Origin: Coniochaeta sp. PMI_546
Lineage: Eukaryota; Ascomycota; Sordariomycetes; Coniochaetales; Coniochaetaceae
DNA: 64,000 bases
NCBI GenBank assembly: GCA_021432605.1
Contig: MU271158.1
Span: forward strand, 62,001 to 126,000
Direction of reading: 5' to 3'
Part shown: in pieces, positions 43,976 through 55,996 of the stretch
Layout: the number at the start of each line of letters is the position of its first letter
Position numbering within the stretch: position 1 is the first letter of the stretch
The notes under the pieces: generated by a model
Database searches by the model: none
What the model saw: the letters and a program-made list of their open reading frames with translations, nothing else
What the model was told of the DNA's origin: nothing
Made by a program: the position numbers and the translations under genes

Positions 43976-45756
43976 CTACATGGGTGTCTCACCATGGTCG
44001 ATCTCCTCAATGGTCCTCTTCGGGCCCGTGAACCAATGCCTCCCTCCGAGGCCGAATGGCAGCACCCAACCGACGAGACTGACGATGGTGACAATACCGA
44101 TGCAAACAGGTGCATAGTTGAGGGTTTCCTAATCAGTGTCAGTGGATATTTCTTTCTAAAGGACTTGGCGTGAGCAACGATACCTTTGTCACCGGGTACA
44201 GCTGCGGGAGCAGGAGCACGGAGAAGAGCAGCATGATGTACAGGATCGCGATAGTCCCTAAGATCGGACTATACCGTCCAAGATTCCACTTTGCCGGCTT
44301 GAAATTCTTCCTACCCACCGTGTATCGCGCGGTAATTGGGATCAAGTAGCTGAAATTCGTGGCGATCGCCGCAGTTGCCGTTATGGCGGAGAATGCCACA
44401 TTCGAGCCGATGACCGCCAGAGTGATTATGATACTCAATGCGCACACGAGATAGGCCGCGTTAACCGGGATCTTGTTCTTGCTCAAACGTCTGAAGTACC
44501 TCGAGAACGGCAGGACGCCGTCGCGAGAGATGGCGAACGTGACTCGTTGTGCAGACATGAAGCAGCTTGCCGTGGCACACGTCGAGTCCACCCAGAGTAT
44601 AGCCAGGACAGCGACTGCGCCGTTTGGACCGATGAGTTGTACGAGGTATTCGGCCCAGTTGTTTGAGTAGGTGGCTGCTATGATACCATCGAAGTCTTGG
44701 ATGCAGAACAGGATGATGATCAGGGTCTTGAACGAGAGTTAGCTATGCGCTTTTCAGGCCTCGAGTTACCACTGATGGCAAAAACACTTACCGGCATCGA
44801 CAGGAGCCAAGACGAAAGTGTCGCCATCCACATGCCCTTGGCGACGACATCTGAAGCTTCGTGGGTCTCCTCCGCAAGATGCGCAGAAGCATCATAACCG
44901 AAAAACACCCACGCGCCAAAGAGGATACCGATGATCCAGCAGTACGAGTCACTCGCCTGCATCTCATCACCGAGATTGATACCATTGTAGAACCTGTCAA
45001 AGACACCAGCACGCGTCTGGAAGTGCCCTGAAGCCTTGGCGGGGAACCAGGTCCAGTACAGCGCAAAGAGGGTGAAGAAGATTATGACCGCAAAGCGGAA
45101 GTAGATCTGCAGCACCCGCTGAGAGATGATGTTGGGCGCCATGGCGAACAGCATCCCGATGGCGGTGAGCAGCCAGGAGAACCAACCCTGGTACAGGATC
45201 TCGGAGTCGGGGTACTTGATCTCCAGCGCCGCCAGGAGGAAGTTTGTCGAGCCCTGCTGCACGCCGGGGACAATGCTCGCCTATCCTGCGAAGTTCCACC
45301 ACGCCGTCATCCAGCTGAGGAAGGGTCCCCATTCATCCCCTCCGAGCCGGTATGCCCAGAAGTAGATACCACCAGCTGTCGGGAAGGCTGCGGCGATCTC
45401 GGCCATGACCAGCGACACGAGGACGGAGAAACCCCCGACCATTGACCAGTTCGCAAAGCCCGCCTTGGGGCCGCCTGTGTAGCAAATCCAGCCGAAGAGG
45501 ACAGGGATGCCGCTGATGAAGTTCATGGACGTGAAGGTCGCGGCCCAGTTCTCGAAGAGACCAAGGTGGCGGAAGAACTCTGTAAGGTATCAGTCAACCG
45601 TTGCTGTACACGAGCTGGCATTACATTGGATCAAAGACCTTGTTTGTATCCCAGATTTGCCAGGTGCTGCTCGTCCTCGGACAACTGCAGCACCTCACCT
45701 GCCTCAACCCGGGGGGCGACATCGATGGAATCGTCGATGTTTACTTTCTCCGCCAT
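43976..45756 (-). pseudogene. APC-family permease (GABA/choline type) with one in-frame stop
   Basis: Exons 45756-45639, 45579-44792, 44726-44184 and 44128-43976 sum to 1602 nt. All splice sites hold, and the protein would have about 533 codons and roughly twelve helices. Family landmarks: QLSEDEQHLANLGYKQEFFR, NFISGIPVLFGWICYTGGP, AEIAAAFPTAGGIYFWAY, VFFGYDASAHLAEETHEAS and SRDGVLPFSRYFRRL. At codon 139 (45281-45283) the frame reads TAG exactly where the family has Trp (AWWNFAG-x-ASIVPGVQQG). No intron can remove it. Everything downstream is conserved, so the stop is young, a sequence error or a site of read-through. TGG to TAG is a CpA-to-TpA change on the opposite strand. Confidence 0.85.
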
Positions 45757-47089
45757 GGTGTTTCAGACGCCGAGGCCACTGTCGTCAACTTGGAATCGGT
45801 GTTTGGGAAGAATGATGCAGGATGCTGAGTAGCAATCCAAGCCCCTAGAGGGAGGGACTCCTCCTGCCTTATTGTAGTAACTTCTCCGCACGACAGATCG
45901 ACGCCGGGATGTCTTATGATAAGCAGAACATTGCGTAGAGATGTCTATCTACAATAGTCGATTCGTTCCTGGGCGTTATCAGGCACCGCGTGTAAGCTCT
46001 GTGCGGCCTCGACCCCGCAACCTGGGCCTTATCTTTGACCATGCAGCTCGCCCCCAATCATCGACCATCCTCCACCAAAGTCACCACCCAAGCTAGGAAT
46101 CCAGCGGTACATCTAGCGTCGCGGGTGAGGGTCTGTATTCGTGTAAGAGAGGAATAGACTTCCACCTGGTGGTGAGCCGACCTCGGTCGAGCTATCAGTC
46201 CTGGACTAGCTCACCGTCGCGCGAAAGTCCGATCTTTTTATCTCGAAGCAAGAGGCGGCAGGTGAAGGGAGGAGAGGGGAAACTCAGAGTCCTGTAGGAT
46301 ATCCTTGCCACATTCGGCAAAGTTAGGCGTGCGGTCGCGATAACACTCAGGTCGGACCGACCGCCTACCGGATACCGTGCTCCACCATGGCCTCCGGTTT
46401 GTCCACACGGCATCGGGATGGGCCGAATTGCTCTACACGTGCCAGCATCCACAGGACCACAGAAAGAGGCAACCCATTTGTGCAGATTTCCTTTGCGTGT
46501 TTGGTGGCACGATGCTCTCTTTTAACGTAGCACTTTGCCGGGTCGTAGCTCACAGGAACCCTGTCTAGCACAAACACTGACTTCTGACACTGTCAGTTCT
46601 CAGACGGCCATTGTCTCAGTCTCTTGGCAAGCAAGGATGATCGAAGTGCAGAGGGATCTCTGAAACCTGGGAGCTGGGACATCTGAAACCGCGCGCCACG
46701 ACTCCACACCATTCTGTCGCGAGTCGTTGTGGACGACCAATCAATGAGGATTCGACGCTCTGTTTCAGGAAGTTCCTCAACCCCGAAGTCTAGAACACAA
46801 GCTTCTTCAGCATCTTGGCGGTTGATCTGCCCTCCTAGCCCGGGGTATGGCAGTTACACGTGTACAGACGGCTAATATGCCGAGACTACAAAGTCTCTTT
46901 CAAGCGCTCTAATCCGATTCCTTTCGTGTGTTTGTCGGGGTTGGTATCTTCTTTTGTCATGGTTGCATTTTTTAGACAGGAAGGACACAGGAGTAAAACG
47001 GAATCTATGACTCGATAAACGGCGGCAAAGATATCAGGCATTGGACGACAGCAAATCGAGGTATCAGGAATACTCTGCCAACGAGGACC
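45757..47089. other. Intergenic, no gene recognised
   Basis: Divergent promoter region of about 1.3 kb between the permease and the mucin-like gene. Short frames without motifs. No repeat was seen. Confidence 0.55.
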
Positions 47090-48352
47090 ATGTATTGGAA
47101 GAGCTTTGTTCGCGCAGGACGCGGGAGAATGGACGGTCTTGAGGATGTGCATCTGAAGCGGTCTCTTCTCCTGTCCAGAGACGATGTACCAGCACTGCCA
47201 GACATCGATGACAGTGACGATGATGTCGTGGGTCCGGACACCGAGACAGAGGATGACGATGAGCCAGCGACGCCAACGACTGCTTTCCTTACGGTCGCCC
47301 CCTCCTCGACCTCGAATCCAATCTTAAGCTCCTCTACCAGGTCCATTCCGACCCTGACGGCTATCGCCCACACACCTACCTTCCCGTCGTCGACTACGAC
47401 GACTCGAGCAGCCAAGGCCACGTCAACATCACCATCTACACCTGTCGGCTTCACGACGGTAACGTCACCTACAGCTCTCCAGTCATCCGTGGCTGCATCG
47501 TCTCTCACAGTCACAAGGGTGACGGGCTCGGCCTTTCTTATCTCAGCAAGTAACCTGCCAGTACCGAGCGGCGCCGTGCGACCGCAGCAAGACGAAAAGC
47601 CCTTGCTTAACAGCCCTTCGAGTTCGAAGCTTTCGCCAGGTGCAAAAGCTGGCATTGCTATTGGAACCATAGGTATGTCTGTCCAAGCTTACACGCAGTC
47701 GAATTCTAGCTGACAAGCTTGAACCTCGACAGCTGCGGTGGCATTGCTCGCCGCTCTAGGGTTTCTCATATGGAAACGACGAGCGAGACGCAGCGCCAGC
47801 AACAGTCCGGGGCGGCCAATTGACGCAATACCGTCTAATGTCACATCGCAGCCGGAGAACGTCAGATCCCAATCCGAGATCATGGATGAGCTGATGGCTT
47901 CTGCATATGCAACCCAAAACGGTGGTGACATGTCTCGCGCATACCTGGATGAGAAGAGGAACGGCGATGGCTCCGCGCCCGCGGTCACAGAGCAGCCTCA
48001 GATCCGCAGATCCATCGCGAGCTGGCTGAGACGACACCATCCCCTCGACCTGAACCCGCTAGGGGGACGCAGCAGTACGGCATCGGCACCAAGGACAACG
48101 ATCAGTCAAGAGAGCGACCTGTCACCACCCCAACCTGCACAAAGGAAACAAGACCAGACCAAGTTCGTATCAGTATGGTCCGACTCAACCCCGGACTCTT
48201 CGTCCTCGGGCGGCACATCCATCATATCGTTCTACGGAAAAGGGTCGCGGTACTTCAGCGACTCGATTCGAGGCACCTGGATCCTCCCGCCGCGGGCAAA
48301 GTCACTCGCCAGTCAAGGCGGCGAGAGTAACAACGGGTCGGCATACGTATGA
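47090..48352 (+). CDS. Mucin-like single-pass membrane protein (Mid2/Wsc-sensor-like layout)
   Basis: Exons 47090-47672 and 47733-48352 give 400 residues. After an acidic patch (DIDDSDDDVVGPDTETEDDDE) comes about 120 residues very rich in Ser and Thr, then SPGAKAGIAIGTIG running into a single membrane helix (AVALLAALGFLIW), a basic stop-transfer KRRARR and a Ser-rich cytosolic tail. This is the layout of fungal cell-wall stress sensors, but no WSC cysteine domain is present. I see no signal peptide after this ATG. An upstream exon may be missing from the model, or the protein may insert by its helix alone. Function is not established. Confidence 0.7.
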
Positions 48353-48868
48353 ACAGGGCACGGGAATGTAGGATAGGACACGCTGTACCCTAACGTTGGG
48401 TAGGAATAACACAAGCACAGATATACCTTGGGACTGGGTCCGGTAGAGTCAAATAGGGGCTTGTATGAAATTGTACATTGGACTTCAGCGTGGGATACAA
48501 GGGACGGTCATGCCGCATAGAGAGCGGACAGAGTTAACCACATTACCGGCTCCAATCACTCGGCTTGTCAATGAGCGACCTGGAAGAGCTAAAAGGGTTG
48601 TGTATGTCGACTGACTGTTGTAAATGGACATCGAGAACACAGGGCGGAAAGAGTCGTCGATGGGATCATCTATTTTCAGGTTACGACTGGACCAAAGTAT
48701 AACCTTTAACTGAACCAATTTATTGCAATTATAACTGCGCTGTGCATATGGAATGCAAATGTGATATCCTCTTGCCTGCCACCACTGTCACCTTTGCTCT
48801 CAGAACCACCTGTCATGCTTCACCTGAAGTCGTCCTCGCACGTGGTCCAGAACGTCACATGTCCTCCT
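48353..48868. other. Intergenic between convergent genes
   Basis: 3' flanks of the mucin-like and ankyrin genes. No gene was recognised. Confidence 0.6.
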
Positions 48869-50665
48869 CTAATGACCCTGCAGAATGGAGCACGGATTAT
48901 AACGTAGGCGCGCCAGAGGACAGACGTCAGACTCTTGCCTGGGGCTATCACCTACCAATATATCATGAGCAGTCCGGCCGTTGACCCTAATATTTGGATT
49001 CGCGCCCTGCCTGATAAGCCATTCAAAGAAGGCCATGTAATGGCAATGAGGCGGAGGGTCAGGGTCACCTGGGTCCCCCATCGCCAGTCGCCCAGCATAC
49101 CGACGACAGACCGCATGCAAAATCGGCATTGGCTCGGCATCCTCGTCCTCACTATCGTCCGCGCCCCCTCGGATGTGCATGTCATTGATATCAGCTCCTC
49201 GCGCCATTATGTCTCTCACGACCTTAGTGTTCAACTCCCCAGCACATATTGGGCCGCCACGAAACCCCACACTCATACACCAGACATACTGCCACATGAC
49301 AAGGCTAGCATCTTGTCGAGGTATATCATTTATCAACATTGTCGTCAGGATACATTCGCCGGCCAAGTCCTTGAGAGGACGTTTATGACAATCGTCCCAT
49401 GCCGTGTAGTAAGCAAGAATGAACGCCATTTCGTTCCTGGCTGCACCATGCTTGATAAGAAGTTCGATTGCCGCGCGGAACGTGTCGTTAGTAACAATCT
49501 GGACGGATCTTCGTGATCTCCAGGTCCTGAGCAGGAGTTGAAGGCATGACATCGGTTTTCTCGAGTCCAAGGAGCTGTTGTCATACATGGTAGCAAGTCG
49601 TCCTAAGCCGTCGGGGGATGCGCCAGCATTCAGTAACAATTTGAGCCCTTCCACCGGTTTGAGTTCCTCATAGTCCCACCATTCTCCATCTACCGTTCGG
49701 ATAAAATATAGTAAGGGCGTGTATGGGTGGGATATTCCGGGCTGGTCATTTAGCATGACCTCAGTGACCTGGTTGAAGTCCCCGCCATTGTCAAGGCAAG
49801 CCTGTATCCAAGGGGCTCCTTTGATAAAGCCATCTTCTGCCAAGATTTGCGCTACTCTGAAAAGCGGACGGTGCATGGCCGGGTCGTTGACTTCCCGTAC
49901 TTCGACACCATGAATACTCGCGCCTCGTTCGATCAGGAGGCGGAACGCGGGAAAGGACCTGTTGGATATAGCCTCCGGCAGGGGGGCGTAGCTATACTTG
50001 AGGACCCAGTTGTAGTGAGTTCGGTTTGGATCGGCGCCTCGGTCGAGAAATAGCTGGATAACTTCAAGGGGAGCCTCGAATCGAACTAGTGGAGCGAGCA
50101 GATAGCTCACCCTGCCGTCCTTGTCGAGTGCCTGGACTTGTTGATCAAGCCCCGCGTCGAGATAGAGCCGGAAAAAGGCCTCCGAGGTAGGGTGTCCGGC
50201 CTTTGCGATAACGGCTTCAATCAAGTCGTGCAGCTTATCCTCTGATACAAGCCCCTTCAAATCTGGGCCGTCGAGGCGAGCACCAAGCTCAATCAGAGTC
50301 CGAAAACTGTCTATCGAGTCTCTTAAGGCAGTGAGATACAAGGTCAGTATGGCAGACCGCTGCCCGATGCTTACTGGTCTTGCTCTCCGGAGAGCTTTCG
50401 TACCGTAAACGATATTGACAGAGGCCCCATACGAAGCAGCAAGGCGTATGATATCTGGACGATCAAATGAGCATGCAAACAGCATGGCCTCGTTGAGGAC
50501 GTCCTTGCTCCTGTAAACCTCCACTTCGGCAGCAGAGTGAAGTTTTTTACTGCATCTTAGCAGTCGAGTGCCATCCAAGGGGCAGAGATAGCTGACGATT
50601 TGCCACAGCAACTCCTTCGGAAGTGCTTCTAGTCTGGAGGTCATCTTGGCCAGGAAATGTTGCAT
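48869..50665 (-). CDS. F-box-like ankyrin-repeat protein
   Basis: Single exon, 598 residues. An F-box-like start (LEALPKELLWQIVSYLCPLDGTRLLRCSK split over residues 11-40) is followed by ankyrin repeats through to about residue 585. The repeats are recognisable by blocks such as IQLFLDRGADPNRT, FRLLIERGASIHG, LKLLLNAGASPDG, AIELLIKHGAA and FEWLIRQGANPNI. Fungal F-box/ankyrin proteins are thought to be substrate adaptors of SCF ubiquitin ligases. The partner is unknown. A second ATG seven codons in is also possible. A TATA-like CTATATAAA lies about 95 nt upstream. Confidence 0.88.
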   Translation of the reverse strand: MQHFLAKMTSRLEALPKELLWQIVSYLCPLDGTRLLRCSKKLHSAAEVEVYRSKDVLNEAMLFACSFDRPDIIRLAASYGASVNIVYGTKALRRARPVSIGQRSAILTLYLTALRDSIDSFRTLIELGARLDGPDLKGLVSEDKLHDLIEAVIAKAGHPTSEAFFRLYLDAGLDQQVQALDKDGRVSYLLAPLVRFEAPLEVIQLFLDRGADPNRTHYNWVLKYSYAPLPEAISNRSFPAFRLLIERGASIHGVEVREVNDPAMHRPLFRVAQILAEDGFIKGAPWIQACLDNGGDFNQVTEVMLNDQPGISHPYTPLLYFIRTVDGEWWDYEELKPVEGLKLLLNAGASPDGLGRLATMYDNSSLDSRKPMSCLQLLLRTWRSRRSVQIVTNDTFRAAIELLIKHGAARNEMAFILAYYTAWDDCHKRPLKDLAGECILTTMLINDIPRQDASLVMWQYVWCMSVGFRGGPICAGELNTKVVRDIMARGADINDMHIRGGADDSEDEDAEPMPILHAVCRRYAGRLAMGDPGDPDPPPHCHYMAFFEWLIRQGANPNIRVNGRTAHDILVGDSPRQESDVCPLARLRYNPCSILQGH

Positions 50666-50757
50666 GAAGCGTTTCTTAAGTCTGGTGAAGTGTTTGCGGA
50701 AGTCTGCTGTAGGAACTGTCGAGGAAGCACTGCATCTATGGGTGGGTTCGAGGGTGT

Positions 50758-50765
50758 TTATATAG
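50758..50765 (-). promoter_or_regulatory. TATA-like element of the ankyrin gene
   Basis: TATATAAA on the minus strand about 93-100 nt upstream of the ATG at 50665, a normal place for a fungal TATA box. Confidence 0.4.
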
Positions 50766-51244
50766 GCGTGGTCGACTAAACGATGTCGTGATGGCAGTCG
50801 GAGTAAGTTGAGGAATCACGGGGATACGAGTTGCTTCAAACATTGGCCTGAACTCTGCTCCGTGAGAATCATCTTGAATCTCAGCAATTGTAACACATAC
50901 CATGACACAGCAAAGGCTTCAAGACGCGGTGAAATTCACAGAGACATGTTGCGACCAGGACGAACATTTAGTCGCCTCCTATACATAGACATATATGGCG
51001 TCGCACGATATTATGACCCTGACGACATATTAAGAGATAATCAAGGTATTTGCGTGGTCCCCGCCACGTGTGGAGGTAGAGGTCGGGTGTCGAGTGCGTA
51101 CAACACGCCATGGAGGAAGCTATTCACCTGCCGGGTGTCCACTAGTGATTGAAGCTGGATCTCCAATATGTTAGGTGTTCCGTCGATACGATGGCCCTGC
51201 ATTAAGAATATCTCCAAGTGTTATCTAGATGCAATATCAGTAAT

Positions 51245-51480
51245 TCACTCCGTTCTCATAGAGATCATAGAGGTAATGTAGGTAGTCATATGCAAGCCTT
51301 GCCTCGTCCCAGGCCACCTGACAACCCCTGCAATCGTGGAACTGCTGATGGGATCTGTCCTGGAGATCTCGCGTGTCAGTGCACACATGCGAATGATCAT
51401 GTAACGAATTGAGAGCTCGTGAAGGTATGGTTTCTGTTGCGGAATCTCCTCTAGATAGGGACAAGCAGCCAAGTAGATTG
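51245..51480 (-). CDS. Doubtful short coding fragment
   Basis: A minus-strand frame of about 78 codons reads like protein in its first half (ACPYLEEIPQQKPYLHELS, then IRYMIIRMCALTREISRTD). It may be an exon behind a TGATAG acceptor at about 51481. A possible leader exon near 51670-51620 does not give a clean phase. An overlapping frame ending AYDYLHYLYDLYENGVNY is an equal candidate. I recognise no family, and this may be a relic or chance. Confidence 0.22.
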
Positions 51481-52592
51481 TGTCCCCAAAGTGCTATCAG
51501 TGAAGCCAACGGCACTCAAACACCAGTCATGGTCACAGTCCGAATTGAGATTGATTCAGATGGTGGCACAAAGTTTATGTAGGTAGGGAATGGCAATCGA
51601 CAATCTTCACCGAAGTTAGATACCAAGCAATTGGTTGGCGTGGTTGAAGCTCGTGTTGGATTGGCTCATAACAATCTCTGAGCTTAGGAACTTAGGATTG
51701 ACATTATGTGTAGTAATATGACAGGAACTCAAAGGCTTGGAAGAGATTTTAGGGTTGAAGGCATAAGAATAGCTTACGAGGCGTGTGCTGCAGCTTGATG
51801 GCGCCGTGGCTTTCGTCTCTGCAGCACACACCTACACGTCCAAAAGACCGTAAACCTCCATGTAGGTTGCTAGACGTCGTCGCTCTGGAAGGATTGGATG
51901 GACTTGAAGAGCCGCATCTTGCCAAGGCCTGTTCTTTCCTCAAACGAGAACGACCTTTCAAATGGCTGAGTCAACCAAAGTCCAGCTTTTGTTGCTGACC
52001 ATCATCGAAGAGCGAATCCAGCCCACAAAGGAAAGGCGGGGGAGGGGCTTTTAGTGGAGCTGCTGTCAGGTATTGGTGGGGTAACGCAAGAGCTGGGGAA
52101 ACACCGAGAAAGCAGCGGGAACGAGATCAGATCTGACAATGTCCAATGATCCAAAGAACACCTACATCAGCCCTATATTATTCCCGGAATCTTGATGTCA
52201 AAAGAAGCGTGCTTCAGCAAATGCATGTAGGGCCTCGTTCCGAACTTGAAGCCTGATCAAAACAGCCTAGCGTTCGGCAGATACGTGTGTACGTACCTCA
52301 ACTCAGGAGCTGGGTGGGGAGGGGCATGTACACGTGTAGTGTACTAAGGTACCTAGGTGGCCATTCGCAGCTGGGAATCCTGGGGTAAGTACCTGGGTAC
52401 CCTCGTTGAGGAGATAAATCGGGGTAATTTAACACAAACATCCGGACAGCCGTCCGTTCCCGGCCATGCGTAGCGTCGATTGAGCCCCAAGTCCGAAGAG
52501 GTCCCCCGCATGAAGACAGCAGCAGCAGGAAACCGTGCCTCAGCCCACTCGCCACGCACACACGCATCGCACACGGACGACACGCCGCAGCC

Positions 52593-55262
52593 ATGGATGC
52601 CACGGAGCCCGCTGCAGGTACCGCGACACTCGAAGAGTTGCGGCAGCAGGTCAAGGCCGAGAATGACCACCGCAAGGTCGCCGCCTGTCTGGTCTGCCGC
52701 CGCAGCAAGGTCAAGTGCGAGCGGGGTCCCGTCGGAGATCGATGTCGGCGATGCATCCAGCTGCACACAGAGTGTGAACGGCCAGCCTTTCATGTTGGAC
52801 GGCGGAAAGGAGTGAAGAAGTGAGTCGATCTCATCAGCACCTCGGGCTTCATGACTGATCATCGCCGCAGCAAGCGCACTGGGCTCGACAAGGCCCTGTA
52901 TCAAGTCGAAGAGGCTCTCCGGCAGGTCAGCCAGAACGCACACAGTATCGATGCCACTAGGGCAGTATCAGAGCTCAAGGCTCTACTCCAGGCTAGCTCC
53001 CAAGGACAGCAAAGAAGCTCCGCTGGCGTTGCTGACAGGAAGCGCCGCCATGTCACGGCCTCTGCCGACAGCCACGACCAGGAGTCTTCATCCGAAACCG
53101 AGGATCACGTCGAATCTCCACAGAGCGAGAACAGTGCTCGTCAGATATCCTCCCCCGTATCGTCGTCGCGGAATCCCCGGGAAGAAAGCCTGGCCGTGGA
53201 CGACGCCGAGAATCCCCTACAGCTGCTGGCGAGGGCATCCAACCTCCACCTGTCGCCACCGTCCAGTGACCATGCCGCTTCAGGGGCAACAGGGTCAGGC
53301 TCCATGCAAAGCATCTTGAATCATACCAATAAGGACATTGCCGAGATAGAGAGATTCTTCAACTCGACGCAGTTTTCGCTAGATACAGATGCTGACATGG
53401 ACCCGATCAACCTGGGACTTCTATCTGAGGAAGAGGCCGAAGCCTTGTTTGCATTGTAAGTCTAATAAGCTCTACATCTGTGACATGACACTGACATCGC
53501 GTCCAAGTTTCCACCAAAACCTGTCACACACGCGCTGGGGCCTTGATCCGCTGCTTTACACCCCACCCTTTACCCGCGCTCGCTCCTTGTTTCTGTTCAC
53601 CTCCATCACCGCCATGTCCGCACTCTTCATGCCATCGGCAGGCGCTCTGTCACGACGCCTTTCTAACCACTGCAAGACGCTTGCGAATCGTGTAATTGCG
53701 ACGCGATGTCGCTCCGTGGAGATTGTGCTGGCCTTCATGATCAATGTGCCATGGATGTTCCCGGGCAAGCACAGCGCAGACGACGACACTTGTTGGTACG
53801 TGTCGATGGCGGCAACTATATCTCTCGACTTGTCTCTCCACAAGACCCTGGTGCCGCTGGACTCGCACAATGCCGAGCCACCAATCAATGTGCCAAGGGC
53901 AGATTGCATAGATCCCAAAGCAGCCCTTGCTCTGGACGGATTCCATGACGTCGATCCTAGCTCTGAGTTCGGCAGGAGGTTGCTACGCCGCCGAGAACGT
54001 ACATGGATTGCCTTGTTTGTGCTCGAAAGAGGGTGAGTGCCCCGTTGACATACATCCCGGTTTTTCTGCTACGGGCGCTGACAACTTCACAGCATGTGCC
54101 TTGCTCGTGGGCGGACATACACAATACCTCATACCCCAATCATAAAAGCATGCGATCGATGGCACATATCCGACATCGCAGATAGCATGGATGGTCATCT
54201 TGTGTCCATGGCTGTCTTAAGGAGAGATCTAGTATGTCTGAGCTGGCTATCCTTGTACATTTTCCGACCTCTGACTTCGGGCAAAGGACAAACTCTTCGC
54301 TACTATTCGCTCGCTGTGCGACGAGGCCCTCGACAGCAGAAATAACGGGTCGGCAATAGCACACTCGTGAGTTTTTATTATCCATCGCCAAAATATATGT
54401 AAACCGTAACTAACTCTCGTCAGAATACAACTCACTATAGAGCAGTTCTTCGAGCGATGGCACGCGAACTGGGGGCACTCAATAGGCACCGGCCCAGGTC
54501 CGATTACCCCGATGGTTTCCGAATCCGACAGTCTACTAACAACTCTCTACAGACTCCCGCCTACCGCCATACGTGCAGATTCTAGTCACTCACACCCGGT
54601 TATCCATATATGGCAGCGTTATCAATCACCCCACGGCCGCCGTAGAAGTGCGCCACTTCTTCAGAGCCGCAGGCCTGTCATCCGCACTCCACGTGATGCG
54701 AGCCGCCATCCGCGGAGAATCAGAGCTGAAGTCGATGCCAAACAACACGGCCATCATGGTCTCGTTCGCAGCCTGCTTCGCGCTCCGCCTAAGCTCCCAG
54801 TTCGCTGGAAACCCCAACCTCGCCCAGAGCGTCAGGACGCTGATCGAGGAGACGGCCGACGTGCTGGAGCGAATCGGCACCATAACGCTCCACAGGAACG
54901 GGATATCAACCCTGTACGGCAAGTATCTACGCCACATCGTCAGGAAGGCGGCCATCGGGACCGAGACCATCACGCCCTCGGCACGCACAGCGGTCGACCC
55001 GATGCAAAGCCAGGTCAACGCGTTTCAACAGCTGGGTCACGTCGGCCCCGTACTCGCGGACCCCATCGTCTCGCAGCCGTACATGGAAGCCAGTCCCTGG
55101 TCGGAGCAGTTCCAGTTCTCGGCCATGTCGGACGACCAGGTCATGGAGGCGCTGAGCCGGGTGGGCAACGACTTCGATCCCAGCTTTGGCGGGTTCCCGT
55201 GGGAGGACACGGCGACGTTGGATTGGATGGATTGGTCCAACTTGCCGGAGTACAGGCTCTGA
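52593..55262 (+). CDS. Zn2Cys6 transcription factor (second in window)
   Basis: Seven exons, 52593-52819, 52871-53455, 53508-54032, 54093-54231, 54287-54366, 54424-54497 and 54553-55262, sum to 2340 nt (779 residues). The zinc cluster has Cys32, 35, 42, 51, 54 and 61 (C2C6C8C2C6C). A helical stretch around residues 85-115 may dimerise, and a long Ser/Asp-rich linker follows. The fungal factor domain runs from SHTRWGLDPLLYTPPFTRA through the RRRERTWIALFVLERG motif to about residue 640. The C-terminus is acidic and aromatic (WEDTATLDWMDWSNLPEY), a plausible activation region. No catabolic or biosynthetic cluster is obvious beside it, so its target is unknown. Confidence 0.92.
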
Positions 55263-55996
55263 CGCGCCTGGACTTGTTTTGCATGTGTTCTCTGGTAGTC
55301 TCCGACATCGGTGTCTTGGCTTGGTTATTCGGAGTCTGGTCTTTTGCTTCTCCTCTGTATATACCAACATGTAACGACGTGCGGAGTATCAGCTTTCTAA
55401 CGCGTTGTCTAAGATACCTGGTTACAGTGCTAAGCACTTCTCCTGCATGCATGGAGTCGTGTTAATTGGCGTAGTTGAGCGTCGAACATCACTGTAATGT
55501 GTTGCGTTAGAGCCAAGTCCAGCAACAGACTCAAGCTCACAACTTGGCGCCATTGCCTTAGTTACTTATAACCACTCCTCATAGATGCTTTCGGATGCTA
55601 ATACTAGGCCTGGAGACTATGTCACCTTCCTTTTTGACACAGCAGCTTTGTGTATTCCAAAGACGACGGTTCGTTGATGGCCAAGTACCCCAATTCATGG
55701 TCCCTGCGGCCGCAGATTTCGATGCCGGAACGAGATCTCAGGGGTCTCAGATCCCCACATGTTTCTCGAACGATCTCGGTCATTTAAATGGCCCCGATTT
55801 CAGTTTATTTTCCCTCGGTTGCTGGGGGTCGAGCTCAGACAGCTTCGCGGGGCGAGTCGCAAATGTCATGAGATGCAATAAATAGGAACTTGTGACTGAA
55901 CAACAAGACGACCAGAGTAGCGCTGTATTATTCGTGCATTTCTTCTAAAGCGGAAACTCAATTCCCGGGTTCAATTGAGGTACCAGTCTTCATATC
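55263..55996. other. Intergenic, no gene recognised
   Basis: 3' flank of the transcription factor and promoter of the SKL-ending protein. No repeat or RNA gene was seen. Confidence 0.6.

Larger units (their letters stand above)
50666..52592. other. Mostly empty intergenic region
   Basis: About 1.9 kb between divergent genes. Apart from the doubtful short frame listed at 51245-51480, only unsupported frames were seen. The last 300 bases are the presumed promoter of the second Zn2Cys6 gene. Confidence 0.5.

Noticed and set aside
47005-47670. 221-codon minus-strand frame opposite the mucin-like gene
   Set aside because: It is the complement of the Ser/Thr-rich coding exon, whose codon bias leaves the opposite strand open. 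No family motif.
54711-54720. Extra copy of CGCGGAGAAT
   Set aside because: It is inside a coding exon of the second transcription factor with no second copy nearby, so I treat it as chance.
54512-55465. 317-codon plus-strand frame over the end of the second Zn2Cys6 gene
   Set aside because: Shadow frame of low complexity. The spliced frame keeps the factor domain.
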